Below the pieces are notes generated by a model, which worked only from the letters and a program-made list of their open reading frames with translations, had not been told where the DNA came from and made no database searches. Positions 7,520-16,947 of a stretch of DNA of 64,000 nucleotides are shown piece by piece. Each line of letters starts with the position of its first letter. Position 1 is the first letter of the stretch. This DNA is from Pseudoduganella armeniaca (GTDB lineage Bacteria; Pseudomonadota; Gammaproteobacteria; Burkholderiales; Burkholderiaceae_D), in NCBI RefSeq assembly GCF_003028855.1, contig NZ_CP028324.1, positions 5,146,001 to 5,210,000 of the forward strand. Reading direction: 5' to 3'. The position numbers were made by a program, and so were the translations under genes.

Positions 7520-8992
7520 ATGGCTCTCACCGATTTTGACCTGGTTCTGTTTGGCGGCAGCGGCGACCTTGCGATGCGCAAGCTGCTCCCCGCGATGTTC
7601 TCGCGCGACGTGTGCGGCGACCTGCCGCCGACCGCGCGCATCGTCTGCGTCGGCCGCCACGACAACACCACGGAAGAATTTATCGAGACGGTCAACTCGA
7701 CGTCGCGGCCCCATATCAAGAACCCGAAGGTGACGCCGGAAACGTGGGCCCGCTTCACCAGCCGCATCGTCTACGTATCCGTCGATGCCACCGATGCCAG
7801 CTCGTACCAGGGCTTGGCACAGGCGCTGCGCGACGAGCCGGGCCTGACGCGGGTGTACTACCTGGCCACGCCGCCGGCGCTGTTCGCGCAGATCTGCGAC
7901 AACTTGAAGGAAAACGGCCTGGTCACGCGCGAATCGCGCGTGGTGCTGGAAAAGCCGCTGGGCCGCGACCTCGAGTCGGCCAAGCAGATCAACCGCGAAG
8001 TGGGCGAGGTATTCGAGGAATCGCAGATCTACCGGATCGACCATTACCTGGGTAAGGAAACGGTGCAGAACCTGCTGGCGCTGCGCTTCGGTAACATCCT
8101 GTTCGAGCCGCTGTGGCGCCGCGAATGGATCTCGGATGTGCAGATCACCATCGCCGAGAAGCTGGGCGTGGGCAACCGCATCGGCTACTACGACACCTCG
8201 GGCGCGCTGCGCGACATGCTGCAGAACCACCTGCTGCAACTCCTGTGCATCGTGGCGATGGAGCCGCCCGCCTCGACCGCGCCGGATGCCGTGCGCGACG
8301 CCAAGCTGCAGGTACTGCGCTCGTTGAAGCGCTTCACGCCGACCACGCTGGCGCAGAACATCGTGCGCGGCCAGTACCGCGCCGGCCATGTGGACGGCCA
8401 GCCGGTGCCGAGCTACCGCGACGAACCGGAAGCGCCGCAGAACTCGCGCACCGAGACCTTCGTCGCGATGAAGGCCGAGATCGACACGTGGCGCTGGGCC
8501 GGCGTGCCGTTCTACCTGCGCACCGGCAAACGCATGGCCGACGGCCTGGCCGAGATCGTGGTGCGCTTCAAGCAGATCCCGCACTCGATCTTCCAGCAGC
8601 CGACGTCGTCGTTCCAGCCGAACTCCCTCGTCATCCGCCTGCAGCCGGACGAAGGCCTGCGCATGAACCTGATGGCCAAGACGCCGGGCGAAGGCATGCG
8701 CCTGAAACCGGCCGAGCTGGAACTGGACTTCCGCGAGACCTTCAAGACGCCGCGCATGGATGCCTACGAACGCCTGCTGCTGGACGTGCTGCGCGGCCAG
8801 CTGACCTTGTTCATGCGTGGCGACGAGCTGGAAGCGGCCTGGGAATGGGTCGAGCCGATCCTGAACAACTGGGAGCAGGACGACACGGCACCGCTGCCCT
8901 ACACCTCCGGCACGTGGGGTCCGGCCGCCGCCAGCGCGCTGATCGGCCGCGACGGCCTGCAGTGGCGCGAGGAAGCGCTGCCGGAGGACTGA
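7520..8992 (+). CDS. zwf: Glucose-6-phosphate 1-dehydrogenase
   Basis: This 490-residue enzyme oxidises glucose-6-phosphate to 6-phosphoglucono-lactone with NAD(P)+. It has the N-terminal nucleotide-binding motif FGGSGDLAMRKLLPA (~11-25), a conserved EKPLGRDLESA region, and the active-site signature RIDHYLGKETVQN with catalytic His. The length matches the family. It is preceded by two HexR-like boxes and followed 47 bases later by hexR, so the two are probably cotranscribed. Confidence 0.97.
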   Translation: MALTDFDLVLFGGSGDLAMRKLLPAMFSRDVCGDLPPTARIVCVGRHDNTTEEFIETVNSTSRPHIKNPKVTPETWARFTSRIVYVSVDATDASSYQGLAQALRDEPGLTRVYYLATPPALFAQICDNLKENGLVTRESRVVLEKPLGRDLESAKQINREVGEVFEESQIYRIDHYLGKETVQNLLALRFGNILFEPLWRREWISDVQITIAEKLGVGNRIGYYDTSGALRDMLQNHLLQLLCIVAMEPPASTAPDAVRDAKLQVLRSLKRFTPTTLAQNIVRGQYRAGHVDGQPVPSYRDEPEAPQNSRTETFVAMKAEIDTWRWAGVPFYLRTGKRMADGLAEIVVRFKQIPHSIFQQPTSSFQPNSLVIRLQPDEGLRMNLMAKTPGEGMRLKPAELELDFRETFKTPRMDAYERLLLDVLRGQLTLFMRGDELEAAWEWVEPILNNWEQDDTAPLPYTSGTWGPAAASALIGRDGLQWREEALPED

Positions 8993-9039
8993 GCGGCTTG
9001 ACCTCCCTTCCCTTATCGACGTCGCCACTGACTCCGCTG

Positions 9040-9894
9040 ATGCTACTGGACTCCATCCGCACCCAGCTCGACTCGCTGTCCAAATCGGAACGCAAGGTCG
9101 CGCTGGCCGTGCTCGACAACCCATCGCGCACGGTCAGCTCGAACATCACGGCGCTGGCCAAGAGCGCCCAGGTATCCGAGCCGACCGTGGTGCGCTTTTG
9201 CCGCACCCTGGGCTACGACGGCTGGCACGAGTTCAAGCTGAAGCTGGCGCAGGGCCTGGCGCTGGCGCTGCCCGGCCTGAACGAGGCGCCGTCGCAGGAC
9301 GACCTGGCGTCGGACCTCGTGAATAAAATCTGCAGCCGCTCGATCAACACGCTGCTGGACCTGCGCAACAACCTGCACCACGAGCCGGTCCAGGCGGCGC
9401 TCGACATCCTGTCGCGCGCCAAGAAGATCGAGTTCTATGGCCAGGGCACGTCCGGCATCGTGGCGGCCGATGCGCAGCACAAATTCTTCCGCTCCGGCGT
9501 GCCGACGGTGGCCTATTCCGATCCGGCCATCCACAGCATTGCCGCGGCGCTCTTGAAGAAGGGCGACTGCGTGGTGGCGATCTCCCAGCGCGGCAACAGC
9601 CCGGCGCTGGTGCGCTCGGTGCACCTGGCCCGGGATGGCGGCGCGGACGTGATCGTGCTCGCGCCTTCGGGCACGCCACTGGCGGACCTGGCCACGGTGC
9701 TGATCCCGATCGACCTGATCTTCAACACCGACCCGTACACGCCGATCTCGGCGCGCCTGGCCTACCTGGTCGTCATCGACGTGCTGGCCGTCGGCCTGGC
9801 GCTGCAGCGCGGTCCCGAGTTCCGCCGCCAGATGCAGAACGCGCAAAAGGCGTTGCAGGAATTCGAGGTGCAGTTCGATTCCTTCATCGGCTGA
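9040..9894 (+). CDS. hexR: RpiR-family regulator HexR
   Basis: This 284-residue regulator has an N-terminal RpiR helix-turn-helix (SNITALAKSAQVSEPTVVRFCRTLG written in part: SAQVSEPTVVRFCRTLGYDG) and a C-terminal SIS sugar-phosphate-binding domain (FYGQGTSGIVAADAQHKFF, then VVAISQRGNSPALVR). The ATG at 9040 gives the usual MLLDSIRTQLDSLSKSE start; an upstream TTG is less likely. Its position behind zwf and near edd-eda is characteristic of HexR, which represses glucose-catabolism genes and is released by KDPG. Matching boxes occur before edd, pgi and zwf. Confidence 0.92.
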   Translation: MLLDSIRTQLDSLSKSERKVALAVLDNPSRTVSSNITALAKSAQVSEPTVVRFCRTLGYDGWHEFKLKLAQGLALALPGLNEAPSQDDLASDLVNKICSRSINTLLDLRNNLHHEPVQAALDILSRAKKIEFYGQGTSGIVAADAQHKFFRSGVPTVAYSDPAIHSIAAALLKKGDCVVAISQRGNSPALVRSVHLARDGGADVIVLAPSGTPLADLATVLIPIDLIFNTDPYTPISARLAYLVVIDVLAVGLALQRGPEFRRQMQNAQKALQEFEVQFDSFIG

Positions 9895-9898
9895 TCCG

Positions 9899-10609
9899 GT
9901 GCAGACCAGGACCATCGGCCTCTTGGGCGGCATCGGCTGGGCCTCGAGCGCCGAGTACTACCGCATCATCAATGAACTGGTGGTGCAGCGCGAGGGCGAC
10001 GCGCACAGCGCCCGCATCGTCCTGCACAGCATGGACCAGTACGATTTCACGTCGCGCGCGGCCGATCCTCCCGCGATCGTGCCTTTCCTAGCAGCGCAGG
10101 TCGCACGGTTGCAGGCAGGCGGCGCCGACTTCTTCCTGTTCTGCGCCAACGGCGCACACCGCTTCGTGCCAGCCCTGCTGCCGCTGGTCGACCTGCCCTT
10201 TGTCAGCATCGTCGATGCGACGGCGGCGCGGGTCCACGCTTCAGGCCTGCGCAAGGTAGCGCTGCTGGGCGTGAAGCAGACGATGGCGGGCAGCTTCTAT
10301 CACGAGCGGCTGGCGGCGCATGGGATCGAAACGATCACGCCATCACCGGCCGAGCAGGATGAAGTGCACGACATCATTTACCGCGAGCTGGTGCACAACC
10401 GGATCACGGACGCGAGCCGGGGCCGGTTCGTCGACATCATCGGCCGGCTGGCGCTCGAGGGCGCCCAAGGATGCATCCTGGGCTGTACCGAGATCCCGCT
10501 GCTGGTCGGCCAGGCCGACGTGGCCATTCCCGTCTTCGATACCACGCGCATCCACTGCGAGGCAGCGGTGGCGCTGGCATTGGGCGGGAACCCGATGCCA
10601 GCGGCTTGA
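9899..10609 (+). CDS. Aspartate/glutamate racemase family protein
   Basis: This 236-residue protein of the Asp/Glu/hydantoin racemase family has GLLGGIGWASSAEYYRIIN at the N-terminus, a first catalytic Cys region FFLFCANGAHRF (~82) and a second, ILGCTEIPLL (~197). The family uses the two Cys as acid/base for cofactor-independent racemisation. The start is a GTG four bases after the hexR stop, so it is the last gene of the zwf-hexR unit. The link to sugar catabolism is not obvious. The usual Asn-Thr after the first Cys reads Ala-Asn-Gly here, so substrate specificity is uncertain. Confidence 0.82.
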   Translation: MQTRTIGLLGGIGWASSAEYYRIINELVVQREGDAHSARIVLHSMDQYDFTSRAADPPAIVPFLAAQVARLQAGGADFFLFCANGAHRFVPALLPLVDLPFVSIVDATAARVHASGLRKVALLGVKQTMAGSFYHERLAAHGIETITPSPAEQDEVHDIIYRELVHNRITDASRGRFVDIIGRLALEGAQGCILGCTEIPLLVGQADVAIPVFDTTRIHCEAAVALALGGNPMPAA

Positions 10610-10624
10610 GCGCCGCCGCGGCGA

Positions 10625-11560
10625 TCACTCCTGGCCCGGCCCTGACCACAGCCCGCTACCGGCCCCGAACTTTTCCAGTAAAAAGTCGATAAACACCCGC
10701 ATCTTCGGTGTGTTGAAACGGCTGGGCGCGAAGATCGCGTGCACGCTGTTGCCGAATCGGCCTTCGACGCGGTAGTCCGGCAGCACGATGGCCAGGTCGC
10801 CCGCGCGCAGGTCGGCGTCGATCGCATAGGTCGGCAACAGGCCGACACCGATCCCCTGCAGCACGGCCTGGCGCAGCGATTCGCTGCTGTTCACGGCCAG
10901 CCGCCCTGTCACGCGCACCTCGCAGCGCTCGTCTTCGCGGGTAAACCGCCACGTATCGTCCAGGCCTTGGCCGTTCACCATGCAGTTGTGCGCGGCCAGG
11001 TCGGCCGGCATGACGATGCGCGCGTGCGCCGCCAGATAGGCAGGCGTGGCGCAGACCACGTAGTCCAGCGCCGCCAGGCGCCGCGCCACCATGCTGTCGA
11101 CCGGATTGCTGGTGAGGCGGATGGCAACGTCGAAGCCCTCCTCGACGACGTCCACGTAGCGGTCGCTCAGCGAGAGTGCCACGGTGATGTCCGGATAACG
11201 CGCCAGGAACTGTGCCACCAGGGCGCTCAGGTGCAGGTTGCCGAATGCGACCGAAGTGGTCACGCGCAGATGACCGCGCGGGGCCTCCTGCAAGCTGTCG
11301 ACGGCGCTGCGCAGCGCGGCCGCCTGTTCCACGATACGCAGGCCGTGACGATAGGCCAGTTCGCCCGCTTCGGTCAGCGCCAGGTGGCGCGTCGTGCGGT
11401 ACAGCAGTTTGGCGCCCAAGGCCTCCTCCAGCCGGCGCACCTGCTTGCTCACGGTCGACTTGGTGGCACCGCTCGCCTGCGCCGCCTTCGAAAAGCTCTT
11501 CAGTTCCACCACCTTGACCAGCACGAACAGGTCGGCCAGGTGGTCGGCAAGTTGATCCAT
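10625..11560 (-). CDS. LysR-family transcriptional regulator
   Basis: This 311-residue regulator has an N-terminal winged HTH (FSKAAQASGATKSTVSKQVR, then LEEALGAKLLYRTTRHLALT) and a LysR substrate-binding fold (GHLRVTTSVAFGNLHLSALV, GFDVAIRLT). I chose the start MDQLADHLADLF, which places the HTH at the usual distance; an ATG 13 codons upstream is possible. It converges with the racemase gene (15 bases). A short gene for a membrane peptide diverges from its 5' side. The C-terminal half resembles CrgA/DsdC-like regulators in pattern only; no target is evident. Confidence 0.88.
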   Translation of the reverse strand: MDQLADHLADLFVLVKVVELKSFSKAAQASGATKSTVSKQVRRLEEALGAKLLYRTTRHLALTEAGELAYRHGLRIVEQAAALRSAVDSLQEAPRGHLRVTTSVAFGNLHLSALVAQFLARYPDITVALSLSDRYVDVVEEGFDVAIRLTSNPVDSMVARRLAALDYVVCATPAYLAAHARIVMPADLAAHNCMVNGQGLDDTWRFTREDERCEVRVTGRLAVNSSESLRQAVLQGIGVGLLPTYAIDADLRAGDLAIVLPDYRVEGRFGNSVHAIFAPSRFNTPKMRVFIDFLLEKFGAGSGLWSGPGQE

Positions 11561-11744
11561 GGATGCTCCGTCGGGTGCCGCTGGGGCCGGGAGTTCCATT
11601 GTAGGGCTGGCGGCAGCACCTGGCGACTGTTTCCGTTTGCGACACAGTGTTGTGACGGCCCGCCGGATTGTCGGCCTCCAGCCCGCGCCGTATGCTGGCC
11701 TTACCGGTGGCGCCGCGCCACGACCTTAACCCAAGGAGCCCATC

Positions 11745-11954
11745 ATGACGAACATTCTCCGCCAGAGCTGCGATCGCCCCACTGTAACGCCAGCCAATGA
11801 CAATCCCGTGCCCGCGCCCGACGACGGCACGGAACGCCTGATCGACCGGGCGTTCCGCATCGCCGCCGCCGTGCTGCTCGTGACCCCGGTCCTGCTTGCC
11901 CTGCTGATGGCCGCGCACGATCCCGCCGCGGCGGCTGCCATCGCGGCGGCATAG
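11745..11954 (+). CDS. Small predicted membrane protein
   Basis: This 69-residue frame is preceded by a strong ribosome site (CCAAGGAGCCCATC before ATG). Residues ~38-56 are a clear hydrophobic helix (IAAAVLLVTPVLLALLMAAH), after a polar N-terminus rich in Pro and Asp, and the end is Ala-rich. It resembles no family I know. The start signal and single helix suggest a real small inner-membrane protein. It lies between the LysR gene (divergent) and the ABC ATPase gene (convergent, 3 bases apart). Confidence 0.55.
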   Translation: MTNILRQSCDRPTVTPANDNPVPAPDDGTERLIDRAFRIAAAVLLVTPVLLALLMAAHDPAAAAAIAAA

Positions 11955-11957
11955 CGC

Positions 11958-13037
11958 TCAGAACACCCACAGCTTATCGGCCGGCATCTGCAGCCAGTAA
12001 GTCCCCTCCTCCAGCCGCGTGCGCGCATAGGCCCGCACGCTGATGTCGCCCGCCTTGAACAGGCATTCCCAGCGGTCGCCCAGGTACATGCAGGTGGACA
12101 GCGGCAGCGCCAGCGCGTTCTCGACGGCGCTGCCGCTGACGCGCACCTCCTCCACCCGCACCATCGGCGTGATGTCCGCGCCGGGATTGCCGCGCGCGAC
12201 GCCATGCAAGCGCGTGCCCGCCACGTCGATGATCACGCGCTCGCCGTCGCGCTGCACCAAGGTGCCGGGCAGGCGGTTGTTACTGCCCATGAACTCCGCC
12301 GTGAACAGCGTGTCCGGCGTTTCGTACATCGATTGCGGCGTGCCCTGCTGCTCGATCTTGCCGTTATTGAGCAGCAGGATGCGGTCGGAAATCGCCATGG
12401 CCTCGGCCTGGTCGTGCGTGACCATCAGTGCCGACAGGCCCAGGCGCACGATCAGTTCGCGCAGGAAGGCGCGCGCTTCCTCGCGCAGCTTGGCGTCCAG
12501 GTTGGACAGCGGCTCGTCCAGCAGGATCACGGGCGGGTTGTACACCAGCGCGCGGGCGATCGCCACGCGCTGCTGCTGGCCTCCTGAGAGCTGGTGCGGG
12601 AAGCGTTCGGCCAGGTGACCCAGGCCCAGCTGGCCCAGCACTTCCATCACCCGCGTCTTGATCTCCGGCTTGGCCATGCGGCGCAGGGTCAGGCCGTAGC
12701 CGACGTTGTCGAACACGGTCTTGTGCGGCCACAGCGCATACGACTGGAACACCAGCCCCAGGTTGCGCTCTTCCGCCGGCATCTCGAACTTCTTGGCGCC
12801 GTCGAACACGCGGCGCGTGCCGATGTCGATGCTGCCCTGGCGCGGGCTTTCCAGCCCCGCCACCGCGCGCAGCAAGGTCGTCTTGCCGCTGCCCGATGGG
12901 CCCAGCAGCGCCACCACTTCGCCCTTCTGCAGGTGCATCGACACGCCTTTCAGGATCGGGTTGGCGTTCGCGCCGCTGCCATAGTCCAGGTGCAGTTCGT
13001 CGACGGTCAGTTCATTCATGTTCAGGTCCCGTTTCAT
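11958..13037 (-). CDS. ABC transporter ATP-binding protein (iron/thiamine/phosphonate type)
   Basis: This 359-residue ATPase shows Walker A GPSGSGKTT (~48-56), a Q-loop region, signature LSGGQQQRVAIARAL, Walker B VILLDEPLSNLD, and a His-switch MVTHDQAEAM. A C-terminal TOBE-like regulatory domain follows (LPGTLVQRDGERVIIDVAG onwards). It belongs to the FbpC/PotA/CysA-like group that energises importers. The ATG at 13037 has AAGGAG six bases upstream. It is the last gene of the uptake operon, 10 bases after the permease. Confidence 0.93.
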   Translation of the reverse strand: MKRDLNMNELTVDELHLDYGSGANANPILKGVSMHLQKGEVVALLGPSGSGKTTLLRAVAGLESPRQGSIDIGTRRVFDGAKKFEMPAEERNLGLVFQSYALWPHKTVFDNVGYGLTLRRMAKPEIKTRVMEVLGQLGLGHLAERFPHQLSGGQQQRVAIARALVYNPPVILLDEPLSNLDAKLREEARAFLRELIVRLGLSALMVTHDQAEAMAISDRILLLNNGKIEQQGTPQSMYETPDTLFTAEFMGSNNRLPGTLVQRDGERVIIDVAGTRLHGVARGNPGADITPMVRVEEVRVSGSAVENALALPLSTCMYLGDRWECLFKAGDISVRAYARTRLEEGTYWLQMPADKLWVF

Positions 13038-13047
13038 GTGAAGCTCC

Positions 13048-14856
13048 TTAGTCGTGCAGCTTGACGCCGAAGCGCAGCGCGATGCCGAGGCCGATGGCCA
13101 CCAGCGTGATGTTGATGAAGGACAGCGCGGCCACCAGCTCGGTCGAGCCGCCCGCCCACAGCGAGACCAGCATGGCGCCGATCACCTCGGTGCCGGGCGA
13201 GAGCAGATAGACGCCGGTGGAATATTCGCGCTCGAAGATCAGGAAGATCATCAGCCAGCTGCCCAGGAGGCCATAGCGCACCAGCGGCAGCGTGACGTCG
13301 CGCACTACCTGGCCGCGGCGGGCGCCGACGGCGCGCGCGGCTTCCTCCAGCTCCGGCCCCACCTGCAGCAGCGCGGTGGAGATCAGGCGCATGCCGTAGG
13401 CCATCCACACCACTGAATAGGCCAGCCAGACCGCGAAGATGGTCGTGCGCAGCTCGCGCAGCACGGGAATGGCGTGGGCCGACAGCCAGGCCGCGACGGC
13501 GTTGTCGCTGCCCGCCAACAGGCCATCCAGCCAGCTCGGCACGAACAGGAACACCCACAGGAAGGCCAGGCCCGCCAGCAGGCCGGGGATGGCGCGCGGC
13601 ACCAGCACGCTGTAGTCGAGGAAGCGCGCCACGCCGTCGTGGCGGCGGTGCATCGCCAGCGCGATGAAGCTGTAGCACACCACCGCCAGCCCACCTCCAA
13701 CGACGCCGATCAGCACCGTGTTGACGATGGCGCGGATCAGGGCCGGCTGCTCGAAGATGTCGCGGAAGTGCTGCAAGGTCAGCACATTGGCCAGGCTGAC
13801 GCCCTCGCCCCAGTACTCGACGAAGGAACGCAGTGCGATGCCGGACAGCGGCATGACGATCGTCAGCAGCAACCAGGCGCCCAGCAGCGCGAAGGCCAGC
13901 CACTTCCAGCGGCCCAGCGGCAGCGCCTTGCTGCGCGCGCCCTTGCCCTTGATCGACACGTATTTATTCGCGCTGCGCAGCAGCCAGCGCTGCAGCATCA
14001 CCAGCGGCATCGTCACCATCACCAGGCAGACGGCGACGGCTGCCATCAGGTGGTACGACGGCGTGCCCAGCTTGTTGGTCAGTTTATACAGGTAGGTCGG
14101 CAGCACCAGGTGGCCTTCCGGATCGCCCAGCACCAGCACCAGGCCGAACACCTCGAAGCCGAGGAAGAACACCAGCACGCCGGCATAGGCCAGCGCCGGC
14201 ATGATCATCGGCAGCGACACCGTCAGCATCACCCGCAGCGGCGAGGCGCCGGCCACGCGGGCCGCTTCCTCCACATCCGAACCGAGGCTGCGCAGCGCCG
14301 ACGAGGCATACAGGTAGACGTGCGGCACGTGCGTCAGGCCGGCGATGACGACGATGCTGGTGAACGAATACACGTTCCATGGAATAAAGCCGACCAGGTC
14401 CTTGATCCACGTCGAGTAGAAGCCGACCGGCCCCATCGCGACGACATAGCCGAACCCCATCACCATCGGCGAGACGAAGATCGGCACCAGCAGCAGCGGC
14501 GCGATCCAGTTGCGGCCCGGCAGATCGGTACGCACCATCAGGAACGCCAGCATGCCACCCAGCGGCACCGCGATCGCCGCCAGCCCGGCGGCCAGCAGCA
14601 GACCGTTCTTGAAAGCCATGCCGAAATCCGGATCGTCGACGATGAAGCGGTAGGCGTCCAGGCCCAGGGTCGCGTCGGGCATGAAGAACGGCGCCGACAG
14701 GAAGCTCTGGTAGAAGATCAGGCACAGCGGCAGGAAGATCGCCAGTGCCGTCAGCGCGACGACCAGGCCGCGCGGCCAGTTCAGGCGCGGCCCGCGCCGC
14801 GCCGCCAGGGCCGGAATGGTGGCGCTGGTAGCGCCGGTGAGAGTGGCGTTCTGCAT
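13048..14856 (-). CDS. ABC transporter permease, fused two-domain (FbpB-like)
   Basis: This 602-residue inner-membrane permease has two tandem BPD_transp_1 domains. Hydrophobic segments recur across both halves, and each half has an EAA loop contacting the ATPase: EEAARVAGASPLRVMLTVSLP minus its last residue (~195) and EEAARAVGARRGQVVRDVTL (~510). Fused permeases of this kind occur in Fe3+ (FbpB), thiamine (ThiP) and hexose-phosphate (AfuB) importers. It is encoded between the binding protein and the ATPase with short gaps, so the three form one importer. Confidence 0.93.
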   Translation of the reverse strand: MQNATLTGATSATIPALAARRGPRLNWPRGLVVALTALAIFLPLCLIFYQSFLSAPFFMPDATLGLDAYRFIVDDPDFGMAFKNGLLLAAGLAAIAVPLGGMLAFLMVRTDLPGRNWIAPLLLVPIFVSPMVMGFGYVVAMGPVGFYSTWIKDLVGFIPWNVYSFTSIVVIAGLTHVPHVYLYASSALRSLGSDVEEAARVAGASPLRVMLTVSLPMIMPALAYAGVLVFFLGFEVFGLVLVLGDPEGHLVLPTYLYKLTNKLGTPSYHLMAAVAVCLVMVTMPLVMLQRWLLRSANKYVSIKGKGARSKALPLGRWKWLAFALLGAWLLLTIVMPLSGIALRSFVEYWGEGVSLANVLTLQHFRDIFEQPALIRAIVNTVLIGVVGGGLAVVCYSFIALAMHRRHDGVARFLDYSVLVPRAIPGLLAGLAFLWVFLFVPSWLDGLLAGSDNAVAAWLSAHAIPVLRELRTTIFAVWLAYSVVWMAYGMRLISTALLQVGPELEEAARAVGARRGQVVRDVTLPLVRYGLLGSWLMIFLIFEREYSTGVYLLSPGTEVIGAMLVSLWAGGSTELVAALSFINITLVAIGLGIALRFGVKLHD

Positions 14857-14866
14857 GACGCGCTCC

Positions 14867-15973
14867 TTACTTTTTGCCCGCGGTTTCTTTCCAGCCCTTC
14901 AGGAACGCCATCCGCTTGGCCGGCGCCAGGTAGTCCAGCACGCTGGGGTTGACGGGAATCGGCTTGACGTTGGCCTGGCCGATTGTCTTCACCAGGTCAG
15001 CGCTGGTGGTTTCCCCGGTCACGTCGGCACGGATGGCGTACAGCTTCGACTCGTTGGCGATGATGGTCTGGCCGCGCTTGGACAGCATGTAGTCCAGCCA
15101 CAGCTTGGCCGCGTTGACGTTTTTCGCCGACTTGTTGATGAACACCACGCGCGACATGATCTGCGTGTAGTCCTTCGGCAGCACCACGCCGATCGACGGA
15201 TCGGTCTTGGCGCGCACCAGCGCATACGATCCCAGCACGTTGTAGCCGATCAGGTTCTCGCCCGACGAGATGCGTTCCATCATCGTGCCGGTGGAGGACT
15301 GCACCCGCACCTTGGCCACGCCGAAGGCCTGCTGCAGCTCGGCGAACTTCGGATAGGCGGCCGCGTCGCGCGTCATGAACATGAAGCCCACGCCGGATTT
15401 CTCGATGTCGTAAGTGGTGACCTTGTCGCGGAACTTGGGCTGCTGGATCAGGCGCGCGAAGTCGTCGTGCGTCTGCGGCACCTCGTTGGCGGCCAGCAGG
15501 CGCTTGTTGTAGACGATGGCGGCCGGCTCGAAGGTGGTGCCGTAGGCCTTGTGCTCCCATACCGCCCATGCCGGCAGTTGCGCCGCCTCGACGGACTTGT
15601 ACTGCAGCGCGCTGCCCTCCGCGGCCAGTTTCAGCTGCAGGTCCATCGATGAGGACCACATCACGTCGGCCGTGTTGCCGCCGGCGGCGCGCTCGGAGAT
15701 GAAGCGGTTGTACACCTCGGTCGAGTTCATGTCGTTGTATTCGACGCTGATGCCGGGGTACAGCGCCGAGAAGTCGCGGATCAGCGGCTGCGTGGCCTTG
15801 CTGTCGGTGGCGCCGTACACCACCAGCTTGCCTTCCTTCTTGGCCGCGTCGACCAGCTTCTGGTAGTCGGCCGGGTAGCCCTGCGGTACCTGGGCAAGTG
15901 CGGTGCCGGCTGCGAGCGCCAGCAGGATTGCCGTCGTGATTTGCTTCTTCATCGTCGTAATTTGCTTCATCAT
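14867..15973 (-). CDS. ABC transporter periplasmic substrate-binding protein (AfuA/FbpA type)
   Basis: This 368-residue solute-binding protein of the ferric-iron/AfuA group has an N-terminal signal peptide (ITTAILLALAAGTALAQ). The mature part begins VPQGYPADYQKLVDAAKKEG, followed by the characteristic KLVVYGATDSKATQPLIRDF. It delivers ligand to the adjacent permease/ATPase. Some relatives bind iron and others bind hexose phosphates or organic acids. The TctDE-type regulator and the Bug receptor beside it favour an organic anion over iron. The start region carries a short in-frame duplication (MKQITTMKKQITT), leaving two possible ATG starts. Confidence 0.9.
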   Translation of the reverse strand: MMKQITTMKKQITTAILLALAAGTALAQVPQGYPADYQKLVDAAKKEGKLVVYGATDSKATQPLIRDFSALYPGISVEYNDMNSTEVYNRFISERAAGGNTADVMWSSSMDLQLKLAAEGSALQYKSVEAAQLPAWAVWEHKAYGTTFEPAAIVYNKRLLAANEVPQTHDDFARLIQQPKFRDKVTTYDIEKSGVGFMFMTRDAAAYPKFAELQQAFGVAKVRVQSSTGTMMERISSGENLIGYNVLGSYALVRAKTDPSIGVVLPKDYTQIMSRVVFINKSAKNVNAAKLWLDYMLSKRGQTIIANESKLYAIRADVTGETTSADLVKTIGQANVKPIPVNPSVLDYLAPAKRMAFLKGWKETAGKK

Positions 15974-15998
15974 GTTCGTCTCCGTGTGTGGTGAAGGT

Positions 15999-16946
15999 TC
16001 AGCGCATCAGGCCAAGCTGGCTGGCGCGCTTGCCGTAGTCGTCCACGGCTTTTTGTACGTAATCGGTCAGCGCCGGCCCGGTCAGGGTCAGCGGATACAA
16101 CCCGGCGGCGGTGCGCAGCCGGGCGAAGTCGGGGGAAGCCATCATGCGGTCGAACGTTTGCACCCAGCGCCGGTAGTCGGCATCGCTGGCCTGGGGCCCC
16201 ATCCAGACGCCGCGGATCGTGGGCCAGACCACGTCGTAGCCTTGCTCGCGTGCCGTCGGCACCAATGCCAGTTCGCCCGGCAGGCGCTGCTCGGACAGGA
16301 CCGCGAGCACGCGTACCTTGCCGTTGGCCGCCATCAGGTGCGCTTCGGATGCATCGCCCGACACGACCTGCACGTAGTTGGCCTGCATCGCGGTAAAGGC
16401 TTCGCCGCCGCCCTCCAGCGCCACGAAGCGCAGTACCTTGGGGTCGATGCCGGCGGTGCGCACCAGCAGCGCCATCTTCAGCCAGTCCTGGCTGCCGATG
16501 GTGCCGGAGACGCCGATCAGCACCTTGGCCGGATCGCGCTTGAGGGCCGCGACCAGGTCCGCCAGCGAATGGAACGGCGAGTCGCCGCGCACGGCGATCA
16601 TGCCGTAATCGGCGCCCAGCGCGGCCACCCAGCGCACGTCGCCTGGCTTGGCCTTGCCGAACTTGCCCTGGGCGAGGTTGAGCAGGGAGCCGCCGGAAAA
16701 CGCCACCAGCGTGTTGCCGTCGCCGCGCCGGCCCGAGACTAGCGAATGCCAGGCGACCGCGCCGATGCCGCCCGGCGCGTAGCTCAGGCGCATGGGCGAT
16801 TGCGCCGTCTCTGGCATCTGACGCAGGCCGTCGCGTACCAGCTTGCAGGTCAGGTCCATCGCGCCGCCCGGTTTCGACGGCACGATGCATTCGGCGGCGC
16901 CAGCCGTGCTGGCGGCGCCGAGCAGTGCGATGAAGGCGGCGCGCAC
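15999..16946 (-). CDS. Bug/TctC-family tripartite tricarboxylate receptor
   Basis: This 315-residue periplasmic receptor of the Bug (TctC) family has a short signal peptide (RAAFIALLGAASTAGAA), then PSKPGGAMDLTCKLVRDGL and APGGIGAVAW, the two loops that bind carboxylate ligands. ALGADYGMIAVR and GVSGTIGSQDWLKMALL follow. The start is a GTG one base after the porin stop, so translation is coupled to the porin. No TctA/TctB membrane partners are present in the window. It may therefore sense ligand for the neighbouring TctE-type kinase, as known for some Bug proteins. That role is inference. Confidence 0.87.
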   Translation of the reverse strand: MRAAFIALLGAASTAGAAECIVPSKPGGAMDLTCKLVRDGLRQMPETAQSPMRLSYAPGGIGAVAWHSLVSGRRGDGNTLVAFSGGSLLNLAQGKFGKAKPGDVRWVAALGADYGMIAVRGDSPFHSLADLVAALKRDPAKVLIGVSGTIGSQDWLKMALLVRTAGIDPKVLRFVALEGGGEAFTAMQANYVQVVSGDASEAHLMAANGKVRVLAVLSEQRLPGELALVPTAREQGYDVVWPTIRGVWMGPQASDADYRRWVQTFDRMMASPDFARLRTAAGLYPLTLTGPALTDYVQKAVDDYGKRASQLGLMR

Positions 16947-16947
16947 G

